This document shows, piece after piece, positions 11,584-25,077 of a stretch of 64,000 nt of DNA. The DNA is from Anseranas semipalmata. Taxonomy: Eukaryota > Chordata > Aves > Anseriformes > Anseranatidae. The DNA lies in NCBI GenBank assembly GCA_013399115.1, contig VXAA01004226.1:22501-86500 (forward strand), written 5' to 3'. The notes beneath the pieces were generated by a model that saw only the letters and a program-made list of their open reading frames with translations, made no database searches and was not told where the DNA came from. Numbering within the stretch: position 1 is the stretch's first letter; every line of letters begins with the position of its first letter. The translations under genes and the position numbers were made by a program.

Positions 11584-11613
11584 CTGGAAATAAAATCAAT
11601 GGATTACATTAGC
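11584..11613 (-). promoter_or_regulatory. DOK6: Splice acceptor region and branch point for the DOK6 exon
   Basis: On the minus strand the intron ends with a T-rich tract and CAG directly before the exon. A CTAAT branch-like motif (plus-strand cattagc at 11607-11613) sits at a normal distance. This supports the exon being functional rather than a processed copy. Confidence 0.8.
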
Positions 11614-12654
11614 TTTTCTTTAGAGGTAGAAATTATCACAAATGCATTCAGTTACATAATTCATTTAGGAAGAAGTTTTAAAAACACTATATTTTATTTT
11701 AAAAGGCTAGAAAACTCTAGAGAATATCAATTCTTTCTATACTAGTGATTCCAGTTCCTCAATTTATAGATATTGATCGTCAATCTTTTATAGACTTTTT
11801 TGCTTCAATCTCTTTCACGCATGCCAAATTTGACAATTTCTGAGACGCAAGTAAATCCATGAACTTTGAACATGAAAAGAATTATAAGGCTGTCATTAGG
11901 GAAAGTGCTTTCAGATATCACTCCGTGCATTTCTAGCTTTCACATCTATATTCTTTTTCTACAAGAGTATCAATGCCATTGAGAAACATTATTGCAGCTT
12001 TTAACACAACACAGTAATCAGCAGTTACTATAATCTTGTACACACAGAAGAAAAAACACAAAGTAAAAATAAACATCAGTGTGACCATTGCTGGGCAACA
12101 ACATCTAGTTCTCTCAGTTCAATGACAAACTGTCTACGGAAAAACTGCAAATTATTAAATTTTGGGAATATGTGGTGAAAAAGAAAATCATCCAGAAAGC
12201 ACAAAACAAAACAAAGAGTATCACTCTCATTTCAACGTAGACCACCCTATATTTTGCTTAAAATCCATGTTTAACGGTACTTTATTAGACTATTTACCAA
12301 AGGTCTGATGGTATTGCCATAACCAGAATTTTAAAATCAATCAAATAAGAAAACATTTGCAGTTCAAAGAGAAGCTGATTAAAGCTAATCCTCTAGTTTA
12401 TGTTATGCAAGTAAGGGATTATATATTAATCTGGTTTTATAATCTATGGTAGTATTTTACTTTGTTTTCCTTTTCAGTAATTGCACAGTGCTATGAACAA
12501 TATGATATGGAATTTTATCTTATTATTTTACCAGTACATTTAGAATAACACGTAAAAAAAATTAGCTAATGGTTCTCCCACCCATATATAGAGAAGAGCC
12601 TTATTTCTTCAGAAATTCTACAGAATTCTACAACACAAGAAGTCCAAGGGAAGG

Positions 12655-12677
12655 AAAAAAAAAAAAAAAAAAAAAAA
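12655..12677. repeat. Poly-A run (23 A)
   Basis: Uninterrupted A run bounded by gg on both sides. No attached element was seen. Confidence 0.92.
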
Positions 12678-13732
12678 GGAAATCAATGAAATATGGGCAG
12701 GGAGAGCTAAACTGAGCAGCTTTCCCCTCATAGTGTGATGCCCTCTACCCTGAGTATAAGCAGCAAATATAGTGTCATTAAAATAACTAAGCTTAATTAA
12801 CTGATATAATTCTGATATAATAATACTGACACTATCCTGTTGTCATTATCTCAGATGAATGTTATCAGTCAAAACAAGTGTTTTCTTTTAAAAACCTACA
12901 AATTGGACTACAATATCAATACATTTAAGTATGAAGATTTTTAGACAACAAAATAGCATACAATGAAGTCCTCTGCAAGTATACTTCTTACAAAGCATAC
13001 AAGTTTCTGTTTTTTTCTTCTAAGGTTGCAAAGTGGCAACCGTACAGCTGTACTTACTGTCACAGAAATTAATTTGCCTAACCTGGGGGAAAGAAAAGAC
13101 AATACCATATTTCCTGAAAAAAGTGGCATTACATGGTGGGACATTATAAACCATCTTTATTAGATAGCACTTTCTTCAAATAACATCTTGGCAATGTTGC
13201 AACTTATTTTACCAAAGCTATAGTACTGCTCCCACCTCCTGATTAACCTATATTAACTCTCCACAATGCTATGGTGTGAAAATCTCCACGTTTGCAGGAG
13301 ATGCAGAAGATTCACTCCTTTTTGACCTCACTAGAAGAAATTGCACCAACTGTCCTAAGGGAGAATATTTATTCACTTAATATAAGTGTTTCTTTTAATA
13401 ATACTCCCGCCTCTTCTGGGATCTGTTCCTTTTTTAGGCTATGTGTATTTTCAGTTCATCTCTCTTCCTCTGAGGAAAGTCTTTTCCTAAGAAGTTCTTC
13501 ATCAAAGTAAAAATCATTGCCTTCATTTCAAATCTTTTACTGATTTCCATTATCTGCCCTTAATAGTTTACGGTCCTCACAGACATATTTTTAGAAAAAC
13601 AGATCAACCCACAGACCTCATTATCAGTGACAGCAGCTTTAGCACAGCCACAGAATCCACATTTTACAGATGACCTGAATTTTGGGCAGCTGGTGATAAT
13701 GTAACAGAAGTTTTATGTCAATTGACTGAGTT

Positions 13733-13749
13733 TTATTATTATTATTATT
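13733..13749. repeat. (ATT)n microsatellite
   Basis: Short run of about five TTA/ATT units followed by tgtttgttttt. Confidence 0.85.
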
Positions 13750-16075
13750 TGTTTGTTTTTATATCTATGGCATAGTTACATTTCATTTTAATGGAAAACA
13801 TCAGATCCAGTACTTCAGAAGTATGCCTAATCTTCTAGATAAAAGGTTATCTAATGCATATTCCAATTCATTCAGTGACAAATGAGCAGGGGCTCCTAAA
13901 TGGCAGCTTTGGTCTTTTTTTTCACTGGATATGAACCTGGGTGAGCATGGAAGGGGGTTTGAGGGTTTGTCAGCTGAACTGACAGAATTAAAGAGGGAGG
14001 CTTTGACACCACCGACACCACCAGCACTCCCACTCCGCCCCTCCCCACATCCTTTATTAGAGGGGTCCAATATCCACTGATGAGGGCCAAATGCCAGTTA
14101 TCTTTAACGATGCTCCTCATTAGGCCTAATCCCAGAGTTGTGATGAACGCAAAGGCTTTGGTATATATATAGGCTGTGGGAATCAATGACCCTTACCTTT
14201 AAAGCAGAATACTTTGAATACAAAGTGGAGGGAACTCAAGTTTTACCTTTAGACTGCTACTGCTTCAGTTTATTGACAGCTGTTTTTTCTAGACCTCTAG
14301 GGAGAGGAGAGATCTAAAGAAAGCAATGGATCACTCAGCACTCCTGATTTGGTATGTACATACACCAAGATACATCCTTGCGTTTGGATTATTGTTATTA
14401 CTTTTTTCTTTTTACTTACAATTACTTTTAAAGCTGGTAAAAATGTACACAGTTCCACTGGATTTCAGCAGTATTTTATCTGATTACAACAGACAGTTTG
14501 CACCTCACTGCTTGAAAATGCATTAGCATATGAATTTACCTATAAATATGAATAAATAGGTGCAGATGCAAGCACACAGCAAACAAACATTTGCCTTTCA
14601 TAAGGCACCTCATTGTTATACAGAAACCTACTCAATTATTCACGAACTATGAGATACTCTTTTATCCCTGGCCTAGTTTAGGATGCCATTGGTTGTAATC
14701 AAAACTTCTGAAAGACTTCTGAAGTCCTCAGATAATTGGGATAGCCATTGTGAAGGAATTCAGCATCAGCCCTTTATCAGCAGAGAGAATGATAACCACT
14801 TGCCGTTTTTGTCTACATAATATTCAGTATTTCCTGTGAGATTTAAGTGTCTGTTTCTCAGACACGCATAGTTGAAGAAATGCCAAATATTTGATCATTT
14901 AATCAGTTTTACAGCATTCTTGGATAAGCACTCGCTGCTCAACAAAAGTGATTTAATAATTTTGGATGAAGGGCAAACAACATAGTCTAACAACATAACT
15001 ATTGCTTTTTTTTCTAGAGAAACTCAGAAAGGTAGCATTAAATACATGCTATTTTGGGGTTCCCTTTTTATTAAATATCAATTGAATGCAAACTTGTTCA
15101 GTATGAGTCCTGAGGAGGACTCTAATGAAAACACCTGCTGAGTCCATGGCACAAGCAAAGTCTCTTCAAACAACACCATTCTTCTCTGTTTTACAAGATA
15201 CAGACCAGGCGAAGCAGGAAAAAATACCCCATTATCTGTGCACTTCCATGTCAGTAAGTAATGGCAGTAATTCAGCACACTTGTGGTCAGGTGAGAGCTG
15301 GTTCAGCTGCCCCTTGCCATAGCACATAAGAACAATTTTCATGATGATGCAGAGGCCTGCAGGGAAGAGCAGCCTCTCTTACTGAAGATGGACTCTGCAC
15401 AGCCTTGTCCTTTAGCAAAGAAAAAGGATTCCAGATCTGGAACAAAATAACCTGATCACCCCAAAATGGCTTCTGAAATCTTTATAGTCAGAAATTCAAC
15501 TTCTAGTGCTACTCGATCTCTATTAATCTCTAGAGATCCCCTTTTTGTATTTTACTGAACACTACAATAGATCAATTTATGATGAAAATCTTTGCTTAAT
15601 CTTCTCTCCTTACTTATTCTGCTGCTTAATTCACCTCTCAGCTTACCCTTCCAGTGATGTTCATATATTAGTCAATAATATTAAAAACAAATATGCAAAA
15701 GTCTGGCCTCTGAATGGATCACTATTCTTCACACCTGTACCATACAGTTCTGTTTTATTGTTGCCATAGATATTAATAATATCCATTAAAAGACACATTA
15801 CAGGATATCCATTGACTAAATTAGTTTTTTAGAAAGAAGGATAATTTTTTCATTTTCCTAAAATAATTCGAAAGAATTGGCTTGCTGAGGGAATCTTACA
15901 TATGAGTTTCCATTTTTCAGAGGTTTCTAAAGTCTTTTTAATACTCATTTGCAAAAGATGCAATGTCTCTTTTTATCCACAGCTGTAACTAATGAAGCTT
16001 TCCCAGTTATCACAAATATTTAGAGAAGGGACTTTTATTGACAAGTCTCTACACATTATTCCAGAAATTCCACCT

Positions 16076-16141
16076 AACACACACACACAAATTTTGTTTG
16101 ATTTTCATTTTATTGTTAGTTTGAATAAACACACACACACA
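16076..16141. repeat. Two short (CA)n runs
   Basis: CA repeats at 16076-16089 and 16129-16141 are each followed by aaatt and lie about 50 bases apart. They may be a small segmental duplication or two independent expansions. Confidence 0.75.
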
Positions 16142-18420
16142 AATTACAGCTGTATAGATCTGTAATCGGATCACTTAAGATTTGTTAAAGGGATACCTTC
16201 CTCTGAAATCTCCATCCCTCTATTCAATAGGTAGTACAAATGGCAATCACTTTTTCTGGTATGTTGGAAAACCACCTAATTTTCTGTCAGTAGCTGTAGA
16301 AACATTTCTTCTCTTGAGAGAAGCAGCAGGGAGCCAGCTCCTAGCCACCAACAGAAACCAGGACAGGCACTGAAGCATCACTCATGGAGCTCTTTGCTAG
16401 CGCAACCCCAATGGTTCTCCCAGGAAGACACCTGCATAATAATATTCAGTCTGGCATTTACATCTCATTATTTACAGAAAAGGCTAGCTGATTTCTCCTC
16501 CCTTACTTTCCATGTGCTCTCTTATTAGATGACAAATCTGCAGTACAAGCACTAAAAGCACTAAAACATGAAAAGTTGAAAGTTACTTTGCTAGTTTTCT
16601 CCATTAAAAGTGGATAATGTTTTTGAGGTATGTGAGAGAAATGCAATATGTCATGAGATTTAAAAAGACAAACAAAAAAAACCACCTTGACTCACAAATT
16701 AAAAACTGTAGCATTCATCGTAAGAAAAATAAAAACAGTTGTCACAATAAAGTCATATTTAACCACTGTTTTGACACCCACCACTTTTTTATTTTCCCAA
16801 GTGTACTTTGGCAAAGGGACAAGAGATGAGAGGTGACACCTTACTGCTTCAGCAGAACTAAACATCGCATATTTAAATAAAATTTAAGAGAAATTGAAGA
16901 AGTTATTGTCTGTGAAAAAGCCCAAGAGGAAAATGAGAAGACAAAACCACTCATGCTTCAGCTAAAGAGCAAGTTATGAGATTTCAGCTATTGCTGAATA
17001 AAGGCAACGGGTTAAAAAAAAAAAAGTCACCATTGGAGTCCACCTACCTGAGTTACCAATACTTTGCGGTAAAAAGCTAAAAGCAAGTACTGTTGTAATA
17101 ACACATGCCATTCCTACCACACTTTGGTTTCTGGGCACCTTTGAAATGAAGGTGTCTCAGAAACGGTGTTTTTTCTGTCTTGAACAAGAAAGTAGGCAGC
17201 AGGATTTTGCTGCCTACTCTTCAGAAATACAATCACCACTTCACTGAGCAGGTGCATTTTGGATGGCCAGCTTCAAGCTGGATGACAAAGCCAACGAGGA
17301 GAAATACCCAAGCGCAGCACTGAGTTCCCAAATGGGTGCAGAGCAGAGAGGATCAAGGGCAGCTCCTGCCCCTTAACCCCACAGTGGGAAGTCTTCCATG
17401 TCCCTGCAGATGAGCAGAGTTTCCCCACGGCCATCTGACTCCCACCACCCTCTGCCCAAGCAGGAGGTGAGGCAAAAATAACCCAAAGCCCTGATCGGAA
17501 GTGTGAGGTTACTTGCTATGTCAGCAGCTCTGGGATATGGGGCTGTTTGCTCTTTATCACAAGATACAACAAGTCTTGGGAAGATTCCCCTTTTTTCATT
17601 GATTCTAACTCTGCACCCTCTCTTTCCTATTTCAACATATTTCAAACATTAACAAAGTGTCTATTGCAAAACAATTGCAATAGGAGCATAACTGTTTAAA
17701 CTGTAAAGCCAGGAATAAAAAATCACAACTATATCCTAAAATGATCTCTAGTAATGCCTCCAATAAATGAATGCTGTCTGAAGATGTGTTGTTGAAGGCT
17801 GTCAAACAGGGAAAGATTCATCATGTATGATATCCCTGCACTTGCTTTTGAGCTTCATTTTATCATCCTAATTAGGAAGCAAGGATAAACCTCCAGTATA
17901 GAAACCTTGCAGTATGACCTTCTACAAGGTTATAGAAGACAATTAGGCTTTCGATCATTTTAGTGTCACAGTTCAAATCCTAAAAATTTTGATAGCATAT
18001 TTTTATTATTCTTATTTTCCAGATTGCAAACATGCTGGCATTTAAAAATAGGAATAGAAGAAATATAGAAACATCTGCCACAAACGGTTTCATCTCAGAT
18101 TAGATCAATCCTTGTGGGCTTGATTGCAGTCAGTGAGAATTATGATGGTTAGAGATGATTACGGACAATTCACCCAGTTATAGTATATATACGTCACTTT
18201 TCTGCTGCAATAACATACCATTATAGATCCATATACATGTTTATAATATACTATAATTTATGGTGTTATAGTCACAAGCTATATATGTAATCCATAAGAA
18301 GATTTATTTTACTATTAGAGAGTTCTGTGAAATCAAAGCACACCATAGTAATTTTCCAAATATTCATATTGTAACTAAAGTACTGTGTGTACAAACAGTT
18401 TAGCTGTGGGAGCTGAAGTC

Positions 18421-18450
18421 TTTTTTTTTGTTTTTTTGTTTTTTTTTTTC
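18421..18450. repeat. T-rich low-complexity run
   Basis: Almost pure T with two interrupting G bases. Confidence 0.85.
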
Positions 18451-20157
18451 TCCTCATGCTTAAAACAAGAGGGGGGATACATATCTGGAAAGATTTCCAT
18501 GTTGTGTTCTTCTGAAAAGTGATATACAATTTTTTCAACCCTTGAGTACCTACAGCTTAAAACTCAGCATCACTATTTTGCTTTAGCCAGCTGGGCAGTT
18601 CAAGGACAGAAGGACAGCTTACACAAATAACGCACTCAGATTTCATAGCAGTCTACACATCAGCAGAATTTATCACTTTTTATTTGAATCAATGTTATGA
18701 TTCTTTTAATAAAATCAGTTCCAGTAGCCATTTTTTGGCTTTCTGAATTTCCGACTCAGTTTTAGCAAGGCTAACTTCAGTGACTCTTTTGGAGGAAAAC
18801 TAACACTGCTCTCTTCATGTCAGGCCTCATAAAGTAGATGAAAAACAAACTGTTTACAACAGTTTTAGCAGGCATCCAGCAAGGAAAATCCTAGAACTTG
18901 CACTATTTTTAAAGAAATTATTATGCTCAAGAAATACCAAGCAATTCATTGAGCTTAAGCTGAACATATAGCAGTTACCTATGAACAATTACGTAGCCAG
19001 AATTTGTACCCAAGTCCATATCTCCTTCCACAGGTACTTTTCTAAATGTAATCAGAAAAAAATACTTAGAGAGAAAGTTGCAGTTTGGTTATACTCTAAT
19101 ATAACAACAAATACACATAGTTCACTTGAATATGACAGACCACAAATAATGGTTTGATATTCTGCAATGAAAAGTAATATTTACAGAGGAAAAGTTACAA
19201 CTTCTCTCATTAGTTTTATATTAGCTATATATTGAAGTAATGGAAATATCACTGCAGTAAAGGTTCTTAATTTTTGACTCTTCTATATATGAGTTTATTA
19301 AAGTTGAAATGCAATAACTTTTACACATATTTAGTAGACACTCATAACTTTGTTCTCCAAAAAGATAAAGGCATTTCCAGGCATTTCTTCTGAACAGAAC
19401 AGTAATCATAAGCACCTGTTCTATACTGAAGGACAAAAACTCAAATCATTTTTACAGCTTCAATTCAGAGGGTTACAAGCTCAAATTCAGAGTCAAAAAT
19501 TATTCTTTAGGTTGACATCAGCATCAGATAGCATTCTCCCACATCTACTCTTACTTCTCTCAACATTCTTGCACAGAAACCTCTCTCACAGCAAAGGTAT
19601 CACAGTCCTCAAGATGATGTTGTTTTGACTGATAACATACGTGGAAACTGTGTGCTTAGCATAGGATTTAATAAAGCTGAGCACAGCACTAAGTCTAAAG
19701 CACCTTCCACAGAGATAAAAAATGTAAGTTGGATATAAATGCCACTCTATATGTATATAGGCGCATAATTTCTAACAGCAATTGATCCTCAAAGTAGAAT
19801 TAGGAAAGTTAGGGTCTTTTATTCTTGGATGTGTTTTGTAGTTTCAGCATGTATCTAGTAAATCTTTGAAAACTAATACTGGTGAAAGCTAACTGTGATC
19901 TATAGGTACTGCTGTTATGTCCTTGGTCACTGTTCCAGGCGTGCTTGAAGTGTATGCAACATATTTAAATATAGTAAGACTAAACAATATGTAAATGCTA
20001 ATGTAGAGCCCTTCAAACATTCTCTGATATATGGTATTACAGAACAGCATATAAATTCTAAAAATTGCACTTATCCATGACATATGATTCAATAAACCTC
20101 TAAAGTAACAGGTTGTATCAATCAATCATATATTGGTTTCCTACAAATCAAATTTAT

Positions 20158-20176
20158 CTTTTTTTTTTTTTTTTTT
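20158..20176. repeat. Poly-T run
   Basis: About 18 consecutive T, with no element body recognised beside it. Confidence 0.85.
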
Positions 20177-21455
20177 GCAATGGAGTTACACATTCTGCTT
20201 TTACTCTCCTTTAAGTATTATGATATCCACTAGATTTTATGGAGAAATTAATTTTATATAGAAAAGATGGTGTTCTGCAAAATGAAGCCTGCTATAGAGA
20301 AGGACCCTGAAAATAGCAATAGAGGATGTCTAATAACAGTGCAGTTTTCTTGACATTTGATCACCTGCACTACTGTACCCTCTAGGTTAAACTCTTCTCC
20401 TGCCAAAGAATCACAGATTTAACAGACGCCAGTGTGCCCCCAAAGACCTTCATTACATCTTTTAATCTAACTGAAGGGGAGGAAGATGAACTAACAGCTT
20501 GTGGTAACTGGAAATAGTTAAAAGATCCGAATTTGCAAGAATCCTCTAAAGCAGTATTAAAAAAGATACTCAGAAGGAGTTTGCCATTGAATAGTGTGGT
20601 GAAATTTCCTGCAGTATTCACAGAACTACCTGGAATCTGTAAAGTTGAAACAAACATACAAAAAATTTCATTTGCTCTAGATAAAAGTTTAAGAGGAAGA
20701 TGTATATAATAAATATTTCAAATACTTCACTCATTTGTACTAGTGGTATGTTTTCTGCCACTTCTGCTACTTATTTTACAGTATTTCCTGAAAGTCTCTA
20801 CTTAAAGATGTACCAATCTGCTACTACAATGCATCAACAGTGCACTGAATAAACAAGTAGTCCAAAACAAGAAAAAGTATGAGAAAACAAGCACTTCTAC
20901 ACAAAAGAGAATTTGGAAGAAAAAGCTATAGCTGTTAGCTCATGTAACTAGCAACATTAGTTCTGTTCAGCTTTTGTTGCAACAGCAAATTTTTAACAGA
21001 TAAAGACAATATTTACTCAAATAAAACTAGCATGAACGATCTTCCCTAAGAACTCAAATGCAGCTGGTGTGCTGCATCCCCACCCAGCACATCCTCTGGG
21101 GAAATGTGCTAGTACGGGGGCTGGAAATCATTTTGTTGCAACCCCAGGGAAATAATGCAGAGGAAAGCAGATGGTCTCCAAATCCAGGCTCCATAAGTCC
21201 AAAAGACCACTCTGAATTCCCTGCTCTGTACCTGTGATAGATATCAAAAAAAGTCTGCCCTGGAAGTGTTTCAGAGATTCACCCAAAGTTTATCCAAGTA
21301 AATCCACAGAAGCCAAACCATGCCAGTGCCAATATGCTTTGACTCAAATCCAAAATAGTAAAACTTAACGCATTATAGATCAAATGAAAATTTCTTCGGT
21401 AAAGGAAGATGGTCACCAAATCAATTATATTATCTCAAGAAAAAAAGAAACAAAT

Positions 21456-21494
21456 AAGCAAAAAAACCAAACCAAAACAAAACAAAACAAAACA
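21456..21494. repeat. (CAAAA)n low-complexity repeat
   Basis: Begins as irregular A-rich sequence with CC interruptions and becomes regular CAAAA units from about 21473. Confidence 0.85.
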
Positions 21495-24070
21495 TTGTTG
21501 CCATCACTTGCACTGATTATCACCAGCATTCTAGAGCTTGTAGGAGACAAGACTGTCCTTTTACAACTATTCCCAATGGGCAGAAGAAAGTGATTAGTCT
21601 GCTCAGCTGATGCTATATATTCTGATATTCTAATCAGCTGCACACAAATAGAAAACATTTTGATTATCTATGCTCTGAGGACCATCTAGGGGCAGGATTG
21701 GACAGTAGAAGAGAAAAAATACTGCAACATTTCTGGTCAAATTAAACCTCAGATATGCTATATAGAGTATAAGCATCTAGCACGCTGGTTCAATACTAGC
21801 TAGAACAAGTCCTTTTTCTCACTTGCAGAATTAAAACTGCAACAGAAGAAAACAGCGTTGCTCACTTCTTGTGACTGCTGAGATAGTCTCGGCCATAGGA
21901 TCTGAGGTTGTAACATGTATTCTAATCCAAAAGAGAGGGAGGGAGAGAGGCAAAAAAAAACAACAACAAAAAAACCCTTGTATGCTCATTAGTATTACCT
22001 CTACCAGAAGCAAGACTTGGTTTTGCAGTATTAAATGGCTAATCCTCATATTTTATTTGTGAAGTTTCAGTGAGAAACCTAAAAATTAGGAGACTTGTCA
22101 CAGATACAAGAGCCAATCAGCTAACTCACAAAATCAGAACAAGTCAGCTTTCTTTTTAAGCAATCTTTCCATGCAAAAAGCCAGTAGAAAACTATAGTTA
22201 CAAAATAAAATATGCAGATTGTAAGGAAAGTACCTAGTAGGGTCAATAAAATAATACAGACAGATCTAAGTGCAGCACCGCAGAGCAACAATTGCTACAC
22301 ATACTCCCTTATTGTTTTAAAGCCTGCACTTGGGTGCAATGACTCAGCTTGCATATCAACTGAAATAGTTAGGTAAGAGTTAGCATAGATGAATGAGAAA
22401 AAATGTGCAAGTCAATGAGCCCTGCCTCTTTCAGTTGTAGAAAGCCATGCAATAGTTGCCCACTACTTTTTGAACTTCTTCTACTCATCACACAATTTAT
22501 ATTCAAGGAGATATCTGAAGTCTGACAGTTTTTCTTGTTATCCTTGTGGTACTGGCTCACCAGGATAGAACTAATTCCCTTCCTGAGGGGTAGAAGGAAA
22601 ACAATGTTGGGCATTTCACATTCATGCTTCTTTTGTCATAGCTTTGGAGAACTTGCTTTTGTTGGGATTTAATTCATAAGCCTTGCCCAGCAGATGTTTT
22701 AATTCTTGCAGCTAACACTTTCAGAAACAGATTTTTGCCTTTGACCCCAAATCACTTGGGTTAGTACATTTTTCTGTTGCTTTTACTACTTTTAACATGG
22801 ATTGTAATGAATCTATCAGCAGGAAGAGCTGTTCAAGTGCAGACACAGTAGTTCAATACAGCATTCACCAGTGAACTTGCAGCATCAGGTCACAGCAAGA
22901 CAGTCACTGTGACAGTAGCTGAGGATCCTGAACCATCTTACCTTTTGATGACAGAACCTTTTGTTCTACTTCTCTTTAGAAGGATCCTACTCTATTCTTT
23001 TTAGACAGAACATAGTATGTAATTTCTCCTTCATCTCATCTACCTTTCAAATTAATAAGCCACTGCTTCCTATTGTTTTCCCTCAGGTCTTTTTAAGTCT
23101 GCCCTGCTGGACTTTAAACATCTTTCAATAATCACCTTAAATGAGTTCAGTCATGGTTTATGATGGATTTATGCTTTTAGACTTTATAAATGAATAAAAA
23201 TATTACATAAATGGACCTGACCCATAATGGAACATCTATCAGACATCTTTACAATGAAATATTTTTTGACTTTTACAGAATTCTATATTTCTCTACTGTT
23301 ACCTCTATTATTGCTGCTATTTCTATTGATGCATATGACAAATTCCTCTTCTGCTGTTAACAGGCTTCATTCTTCTGTTATTAGCAGCATAGCAATTAAG
23401 GAACGTTATTAGCATTAGTAACTGTCTCACAGGGTACTTTCCAGGAGATGTACTGGAATGCCATAGGGAAGTCTGCTTATTTCCATCCTACATACATAAC
23501 TTAAGTCTCCTATTCTTATAGGAGACTTGCCAAACTTAAAACATTCTACAAAAATACTTGGTTTTGTGCTAAGTCTTTAAAATATTTTCCAGATATTTTA
23601 GATGCTCCTATCCTTGTTTCTGAAGTCTGCAGAAACATCATTAAAAGCAGTGGTTTCTAACGGTACAGGCTTTTCAATGGTACAGGCACTAAAGACAGGA
23701 GGTCTTTGGGGTGTTCATTTTTTCTAAACTTAGACTTTTATGAAAGTAATAGCATAGTTGTTAACTACAGTTTCTGAGTCTTATTTATATTCAACTTCTC
23801 CAATAATCTTCTACAGATGAAGGTCTTGCTATTTAGTTATCTGCATCTCAAAACAGAGTGAAAGCAGTATTTCCACTGATCACAGACAGAAATGGGAAGA
23901 GAGAAGTGATGTCTTTCATAAAAATGAGTCAAGTTTGGCTTCAAAATACTGTCATTAAGATGGGTGGTCAAAATTACTCAGAACAGGTCTACGTGAATAT
24001 TTTCACAGTTTCTTTTCAGAATTTTCTTTTATGCCCATTGCTAATAAAAAAATCACACTCAAAACATAGT

Positions 24071-24087
24071 AAAAAAAAAAAAAAAAA
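24071..24087. repeat. Poly-A run
   Basis: Seventeen consecutive A. Confidence 0.9.
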
Positions 24088-25055
24088 GGAAGATAATACT
24101 TTTACAAGCTAACAAGCTATACCTACACAGATCAATACTAGAGCTGATCTTGTGGACTCCTTCCTGAAGCACAGTAGTACTAATCATTTCTTATCCTATG
24201 TCTTCCTTGCAAGAACCATTAGAACTGTTCTGACAGAAAGTAGTCCATATATACAGTGAATAAGAATATAGTCCATATATTCAGCTTGTCTTTCAGTGTT
24301 CTTCATCATTCAGACATTGTGAGAAAGCCACAATTTTCTTTCCTTAATCTTTAACTCAAGAAGTCTTCAAACAACCTCCAATTTCAATTGAAGGGGTATA
24401 AAAACCTTGCACCCATAAAAAGAATTTGCTTTGGACTAATTCAAATGTTTTCAATTCTTTTGTATAATCATTAGTTTTTGTCCAGCTGAAACATCAGTAA
24501 CTTTGGATTAGACCATGTTTTGGGCTTAGTCTTGGAGTCTTAGTGCATATTTAATACAGGATTATTTTAAAAACAAATTTAAAAGTGTTTCCCCCGCTAC
24601 TCCCCTTACATGTCTACAAATACAAAAGAGCAGTTTAATTTATTATAGAAAATAATAAGCCTTTGATATTGTTTCAGGAAAAGCAAGGCAAGCCTGAAAA
24701 AAAAGCATAAATCCCCCAGTGACCCATAAGCTAATTCAGTAACACAATACAACATATACTTAATTCCTTTAAGGTTGAGCAGTCCTATGTCATTGTAGTT
24801 GTCACTGTTCTTTGTAACAACAATACATCACTTTTCCAGAGATGCAAGTCACTTATGTAAGTGGGTGTTTGTACTAAAAATACACCCACAGTTAAGTGCC
24901 TGAGCGTGTGTACAACTTTACTCAGACACTTTACTGTGAGAAATGTGTACCATCAAAATGAAGGCACAGAAGATGTCAAAAATTAACTGATTTATAGGCA
25001 CTGCAATTGGAAAATTCATTAGCACAGAGGATGTAAACAAAGTGTATGTTCTTAA

Positions 25056-25077
25056 AATAATAATAATAATAATAAAA
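25056..25077. repeat. (AAT)n microsatellite
   Basis: About six AAT units ending in a short A run. Confidence 0.88.

Noticed and set aside
13801..14070. 89-codon minus-strand open frame
   Set aside because: Overlaps another open frame of similar length in a different phase, and neither resembles a known protein. The block is better treated as a possible noncoding element.
24241..24284. Small direct repeat (tagtccatatat, period 28)
   Set aside because: Two short copies only, with no wider structure.
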